8,215 bases of DNA from Alphaproteobacteria bacterium UBA6062. GTDB lineage: Bacteria; Pseudomonadota; Alphaproteobacteria; Sneathiellales; Sneathiellaceae. Shown in pieces: positions 5,213 through 8,215 of this stretch. The notes beneath the pieces were generated by a model. The model searched no databases. It was given only the letters and a program-made list of their open reading frames with translations, and was not told the origin of the DNA. Every line of letters starts with the position of its first letter. Position 1 is the stretch's first letter. The position numbers and the translations under genes are program-made. Where the stretch lies: contig DIYE01000070.1 of NCBI GenBank assembly GCA_002428885.1, positions 1 through 8,215 of the forward strand. The letters run 5' to 3'.

Positions 5213-6187
5213 TCAGATAAGTCCTGCCAGAGGTGAACTAGGGTCCGCATATTGTTTTCGAGGCATCCGTCCGGCCAGAAACGCCTTACGCCCTGCTTTA
5301 ACCGCATCCTTCATCGCTTCCGCCATGATGACAGGGTTTTTAGCATGGGCAATCGCGGAATTCATCAGAACACCGTCACATCCAAGCTCCATGGCTATGG
5401 TTGCGTCTGACGCCGTTCCAACACCGGCATCAACGATAACCGGGACTTTTGCCTGCTCCTTGATGATCCCGATCCCCACAGGGTTCTGGATACCAAGTCC
5501 CGAACCAATCGGCGCACCGAGCGGCATGATGGCAACGCAGCCCATGTCCTCCAGCATCTGGCACATGATCGGATCATCAGAACAATAAACCATCACCTTG
5601 AACCCTTCATTGATCAGGGTCTCCGCAGCTTTCAGAGTTTCGGGCATATTCGGGTACAGTGTTTTTTCGTGACCGAGAACTTCAAGCTTAACCAGATCCC
5701 AGCCTCCTGCTTCCCGGGCCAGCCTCAGGGTTCTGAGGGCCTCATCCGCCGTATAACAAAAGGCCGTATTCGGAAGATACGTATATTTTTTTGGATCCAC
5801 ATAATCGACGAGCATGGGCTGGTTACGATCTGTTATATTCACCCGCCGAACAGCGACCGTTACCACTTCCGCCCCGGATGCTTCGATAGCCAGTTTTGTT
5901 TCTTCGAAATCCTTATATTTTCCGGTGCCGACGATCAAACGAGAATTAAAGGTTTGACCCGCCACTTCAAAGCTGTCGTCATTCACGGAACCTCCGCCGA
6001 TAAAATGGACAATCTCCAGCTTATCGCCGTCTTCAAGCATCGTGCTTCCATAGGCTGATTTTGGTACGATTTCCAGGTTGCGTTCCATGGCAACTTTCTG
6101 TCCGTCCAGTTCCAGATCATCCAGTAATTCTTTAATGGTCAAAGGGCGATCATACTGTCTCGCTTCACCATTTATCGTGAGGTCCAT
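5213..6187 (-). CDS. thiSG: Fused sulfur carrier ThiS / thiazole synthase ThiG
   Basis: ThiG condenses 1-deoxy-xylulose 5-phosphate, dehydroglycine/iminoglycine and sulfur from ThiS thiocarboxylate into the thiazole phosphate moiety of thiamine. Here both are in one 324-residue cytosolic chain. Residues 1-66 are a complete ThiS beta-grasp domain (MDLTINGEARQY...) ending in Phe-Ile-Gly-Gly-Gly66. After about four residues (SVND) the ThiG TIM barrel begins at SFEVAGQTFNSRLIVGTGKY. The Schiff-base Lys is Lys167 in LVKLEVLG. The phosphate-site loops GAPIGSG (225-231) and VDAGVGTASDA (252-262) are intact. An ATG at 6185-6187 with AAAGGT seven bases upstream is preferred; a TTG one codon earlier is in frame but too close to that element. 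ThiS must normally expose a C-terminal Gly-Gly, so the fusion is odd though known in alphaproteobacteria. No other thi gene lies in the window. Confidence 0.95.
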   Translation of the reverse strand: MDLTINGEARQYDRPLTIKELLDDLELDGQKVAMERNLEIVPKSAYGSTMLEDGDKLEIVHFIGGGSVNDDSFEVAGQTFNSRLIVGTGKYKDFEETKLAIEASGAEVVTVAVRRVNITDRNQPMLVDYVDPKKYTYLPNTAFCYTADEALRTLRLAREAGGWDLVKLEVLGHEKTLYPNMPETLKAAETLINEGFKVMVYCSDDPIMCQMLEDMGCVAIMPLGAPIGSGLGIQNPVGIGIIKEQAKVPVIVDAGVGTASDATIAMELGCDGVLMNSAIAHAKNPVIMAEAMKDAVKAGRKAFLAGRMPRKQYADPSSPLAGLI

Positions 6188-6299
6188 CAAACTTACCTTT
6201 ACGCAGCATATGGGTGGTGGCTGTTATTGGTGGCGATTATGGTATTCGAAGGGCGCGGTTGCAACCTTGATCAACGCCATCTGTCATACTTTCTTCACA

Positions 6300-6331
6300 T
6301 TTAACGACGCTACTGCTTTATCATCGTTAAA
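6300..6331. repeat. Inverted repeat in the thiSG/aroQ divergent gap
   Basis: TTTAACGA (6300-6307) and TCGTTAAA (6324-6331) are perfect 8-bp complements with a 16-bp spacer, giving half-site centres 24 bp apart (just over two helical turns). The repeat sits roughly midway between two divergent genes. It may be an operator or a stem-loop in the thiSG leader. A TATAAG/TATAAT-like block (6338-6345) lies just to its right and could serve as a -10 box on either strand, but I cannot pair it with a good -35 box. Confidence 0.4.
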
Positions 6332-6387
6332 AACTTGATTATAAGGGATCGGATGACTTGGTGGGCGATGGCCTTTAAGGGGTGTTT

Positions 6388-6834
6388 ATGGGAAAGTCAG
6401 TTCTCATTTTAAATGGTCCGAACCTCAACATGTTGGGGAAACGGGAGCCGGAGATATATGGCAGCACGACGCTCGCGGATATCGAGCAACTGTGTAATGC
6501 CCATGCCACCTCAATCGGACTGGACTGTACCTTCATGCAAAGCAATCATGAAGGTGAGCTGGTTGAGGCAATCCAGAATGCCACGGGTCATCATTCAGGA
6601 ATTATTATCAATGCAGCGGCTTATACCCATACATCAGTTGCTTTGATGGATGCCATCAAAGCCGTGGGGTTACCCTGCATCGAAGTTCATCTTTCCAACG
6701 TATTTTCACGCGAGTCATTCCGTCATACAAGTTACATCTCCCTCGCCGCCACTGGCGTCATCTGCGGGCTCGGGGCCAAGGGGTATGTTCTGGCGCTGGA
6801 TGCCCTCGCCGATACTTTTGATCAACAGAAATGA
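6388..6834 (+). CDS. aroQ: Type II 3-dehydroquinate dehydratase
   Basis: This small dodecameric enzyme converts 3-dehydroquinate to 3-dehydroshikimate, the third step of the shikimate pathway. The 148-residue protein shows the whole type II active site: GPNLN (10-14), the flexible lid with Arg19 and the catalytic Tyr24 (EIYG), QSNHEGELVE (51-60), NAAAYTHTS (75-83) with Asn75 and His81, EVHLSN (99-104) with Glu99 and His101, and Arg112 in SFRH. I chose ATG 6388 because AAGGGG (6377-6382) lies five bases upstream; the in-frame GTG at 6382 overlaps that element. It is the first gene of an aroQ-accB-accC operon: its TGA overlaps an ATG of accB (ATGA). The pairing of this gene with acetyl-CoA carboxylase genes is common in proteobacteria, though the enzymes serve different pathways. 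Confidence 0.97.
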   Translation: MGKSVLILNGPNLNMLGKREPEIYGSTTLADIEQLCNAHATSIGLDCTFMQSNHEGELVEAIQNATGHHSGIIINAAAYTHTSVALMDAIKAVGLPCIEVHLSNVFSRESFRHTSYISLAATGVICGLGAKGYVLALDALADTFDQQK

Positions 6835-7322
6835 AAAGTCGAAACAAAATGAGTAAACTGGATATCGACAAGGACGTCATCCGAGATCTGGCCGAAATCA
6901 TGAATGAAACCGGCCTTGGGGAAATCGAAGTTGAGCATGGCAACAGCCGTCTCCGGGTTTCCCGCGGCTCCACCGGCGTCGCCGCACCTCAGGTTATTGC
7001 GGCTCCGGCAGTTGCGCCTGCCGCCGCTGCTGCTGCACCGGCCGCTCCTGCTGCTGAAGCTCCTTCTGGCGGTGACGCATCATCGCATCCAGGTGCTGTG
7101 AAGTCGCCGATGGTCGGGACTGCTTATCTGGCCCCCGAACCAGGTGCGCCGGTCTTTGTAAAAGCCGGTGATACAGTGTCTCAGGGACAGACACTCCTCA
7201 TTGTGGAAGCCATGAAAACCATGAACCCGATTGCGGCGCCAAAAGGCGGCAAAGTTGTTGAGGTTCTCGTGGATGATTCAGAACCTGTAGAATTCGGACA
7301 ACCTCTCGTCATTATCGAGTGA
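6831..7322 (+). CDS. accB: Acetyl-CoA carboxylase biotin carboxyl carrier protein (BCCP)
   Basis: It carries the covalently bound biotin that shuttles carboxyl groups from biotin carboxylase to carboxyltransferase, making malonyl-CoA for fatty acid synthesis. Numbering is for 163 residues. An N-terminal helical docking region (IRDLAEIMNETGLGEIEVE, 17-35) is followed by a flexible Ala/Pro-rich linker (about 51-78) and a C-terminal biotinyl domain (88-163). The biotinylated Lys129 is in Glu-Ala-Met-Lys-Thr-Met-Asn. The protruding thumb loop (YLAPEPGAPVF, 99-109) marks it as AccB of acetyl-CoA carboxylase rather than a propionyl-CoA-type carrier. The start is uncertain. ATG 6831 overlaps the aroQ stop as ATGA, suggesting translational coupling; ATG 6849 gives an N-terminus (MSKLDID) closer to what I know of the family. 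Neither has a strong Shine-Dalgarno element. accC follows 15 bp downstream. Confidence 0.95.
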   Translation: MKSRNKMSKLDIDKDVIRDLAEIMNETGLGEIEVEHGNSRLRVSRGSTGVAAPQVIAAPAVAPAAAAAAPAAPAAEAPSGGDASSHPGAVKSPMVGTAYLAPEPGAPVFVKAGDTVSQGQTLLIVEAMKTMNPIAAPKGGKVVEVLVDDSEPVEFGQPLVIIE

Positions 7323-7337
7323 GCAGACAGGCTTTAG

Positions 7338-8215
7338 ATGTTTAAAAAGATCCTAATCGCCAATCGCGGTGAAATTGCCCTTCGTGTGCACCGGGCCTGC
7401 CGTGAAATGGGTATTCAGACTGTTGCTGTTCATTCAGAAGCAGACGCGGACGCCATGCATGTGCGTCTGGCAGACGAAAGTGTCTGCATTGGCCCGCCAA
7501 GCTCGGCTGCCAGCTATCTGAATATTCCGTCAATCATTGCAGCGGCTGAAGTGACAAATGCTGACGGCATTCATCCCGGTTACGGCTTTCTGTCAGAAAA
7601 TGCCAAATTCGTCGACATTGTCACCGAGCATGGCATTAAATTCATCGGCCCGTCCGCTGATCATATCCGCCTGATGGGCGACAAGATCGCGGCAAAGGAA
7701 ACCATGCGGAAGTTCGGTGTGCCTTGTGTTCCGGGTTCCGACGGTGAGGTTAAGACCATCGAAGAAGCGAAAAAGATCGCTTCAGACATCGGATATCCGG
7801 TCATCATCAAGGCATCCGCCGGAGGCGGCGGACGCGGTATGAAAGTGGCGGCAAACGAGGATGCCATCTCTGAAGCCTTCTCCTCCGCCCGTGCTGAATC
7901 GCAGCTCGCCTTTGGTGATAATGCGGTTTATATCGAAAAATATCTCGGGACTCCCCGCCATATCGAAATCCAGATCCTGGCGGATGGCCAGGGCAATGTG
8001 GTGCATCTGGGTGAACGGGATTGCTCCTTGCAGCGTCGTCACCAAAAGGCGCTGGAAGAAACGCCATCCCCTGCCCTTAAAGACGAGCTACGCGAAGAGA
8101 TTGGGGAAACCGTCGCCAACGCCATCCGCGATATGAAATACGAGGGTGTTGGCACCATCGAATTCCTGTTCGAAAATGATCAGTTCTATTTCATCGAGAT
8201 GAATACCCGCCTGCA
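7338..8215 (+). CDS. accC: Biotin carboxylase subunit of acetyl-CoA carboxylase, 3'-truncated by the window
   Basis: This ATP-grasp enzyme carboxylates the biotin of BCCP using bicarbonate and ATP. The frame is open from ATG 7338 to the end of the window (292 codons of about 450 expected). The N-terminal domain (MFKKILIANRGEIALRVHRA) is complete. It is followed by the HPGYGFLSEN motif (79-88), ATP-binding Lys116 and Lys158, the glycine-rich loop AGGGGRGMK (161-169), Glu200 in YIEKYL, the HIEIQ strand (208-212), ERDCSLQRRHQK (226-237), and metal-binding Glu275 and Glu287. The last visible residues are the catalytic Asn289 and Arg291 of the EMNTRL signature. The gene starts 15 bp after accB, with a weak ACAGG element six bases before the ATG, so it is surely co-transcribed. 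Only the B-domain/C-domain remainder is missing, because the window ends, not because the gene is broken. Confidence 0.97.
   Translation, partial: MFKKILIANRGEIALRVHRACREMGIQTVAVHSEADADAMHVRLADESVCIGPPSSAASYLNIPSIIAAAEVTNADGIHPGYGFLSENAKFVDIVTEHGIKFIGPSADHIRLMGDKIAAKETMRKFGVPCVPGSDGEVKTIEEAKKIASDIGYPVIIKASAGGGGRGMKVAANEDAISEAFSSARAESQLAFGDNAVYIEKYLGTPRHIEIQILADGQGNVVHLGERDCSLQRRHQKALEETPSPALKDELREEIGETVANAIRDMKYEGVGTIEFLFENDQFYFIEMNTRL

Noticed and set aside
6188..6190. TTG start for thiSG one codon upstream of the ATG
   Set aside because: The AAAGGT element is only four bases from the TTG but seven from the ATG, and ThiS proteins begin at the M-x-L-x-I-N-G strand.
6257..6266. 10-bp palindrome GGTTGCAACC in the thiSG leader
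   Set aside because: It is short, without spacer or promoter context, and expected by chance at this frequency.
6191..6381. Leader peptide or small gene on the minus strand upstream of thiSG (for example a 16-codon frame starting at an ATG near 6285)
   Set aside because: The frames are very short, lack a clear ribosome-binding element and show no codon pattern or run of a regulatory amino acid.
6382..6387. GTG start for aroQ two codons upstream
   Set aside because: It overlaps the AAGGGG ribosome-binding element; the ATG at 6388 gives the canonical numbering of the active-site residues.
6978..7066. Low-complexity Ala/Pro-coding stretch in accB as a repeat or foreign insertion
   Set aside because: A flexible Ala/Pro linker between the N-terminal region and the biotinyl domain is normal for BCCP.
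7342..8136. Open frames on both strands inside accC
   Set aside because: The + frame from 7338 reads through as biotin carboxylase without interruption; the others are out-of-frame or antisense shadows.

Overview
The window comes from a bacterial chromosome with intermediate G+C, most likely an alphaproteobacterium. Three things suggest this: the fused ThiS-ThiG thiazole synthase, the M48/TPR protease, DsbA-like protein and aroQ-accB-accC gene set, and a VPLPA-CTERM surface-sorting tail. I cannot name a genus. Almost all of the sequence is coding, no gap exceeds 300 bases, and I see no insertion sequence, tRNA, rRNA, CRISPR array or frameshifted gene.

Left part (1-1818, + strand): the 3' half of an M48 zinc protease with a TPR tail (BepA-like), followed after 101 bp by a membrane-anchored DsbA-family thiol oxidoreductase with a CPYC site. 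Both act in envelope protein quality control. The second converges on the next gene with a 31-bp gap.

Middle part (1850-6187): 4-hydroxyphenylpyruvate dioxygenase (minus) is divergent from a MarR-family regulator (plus). Between them lies a perfect 9-bp-arm inverted repeat that looks like the shared operator, so this is probably a self-contained tyrosine-catabolism control unit. Downstream of the regulator is an AT-only perfect hairpin, then an intrinsic terminator serving the next minus-strand gene. That gene encodes a small secreted protein with a VPLPA-CTERM (exosortase) tail, preceded by a candidate promoter and a nested-hairpin leader. Further along the minus strand lie a DUF3750 protein and a fused ThiS-ThiG gene, with no thiamine riboswitch visible upstream of the latter.

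Right part (6388-8215, + strand): a tight aroQ-accB-accC operon covering type II dehydroquinase (shikimate pathway) and the biotin carboxyl carrier and biotin carboxylase subunits of acetyl-CoA carboxylase (fatty acid synthesis). accC runs off the end of the window inside its active-site signature.

From memory, many alphaproteobacteria have the M48 protease and DsbA-like genes directly followed by aroQ-accB-accC. Here about 4.5 kb of unrelated genes sits between the two halves. Most of the window is recognisable metabolism. The items most worth a second look are the ThiS-ThiG fusion with its internal Gly-Gly-Gly, the VPLPA-CTERM gene and its leader, the hpd/marR operator, and the AT-only hairpin.
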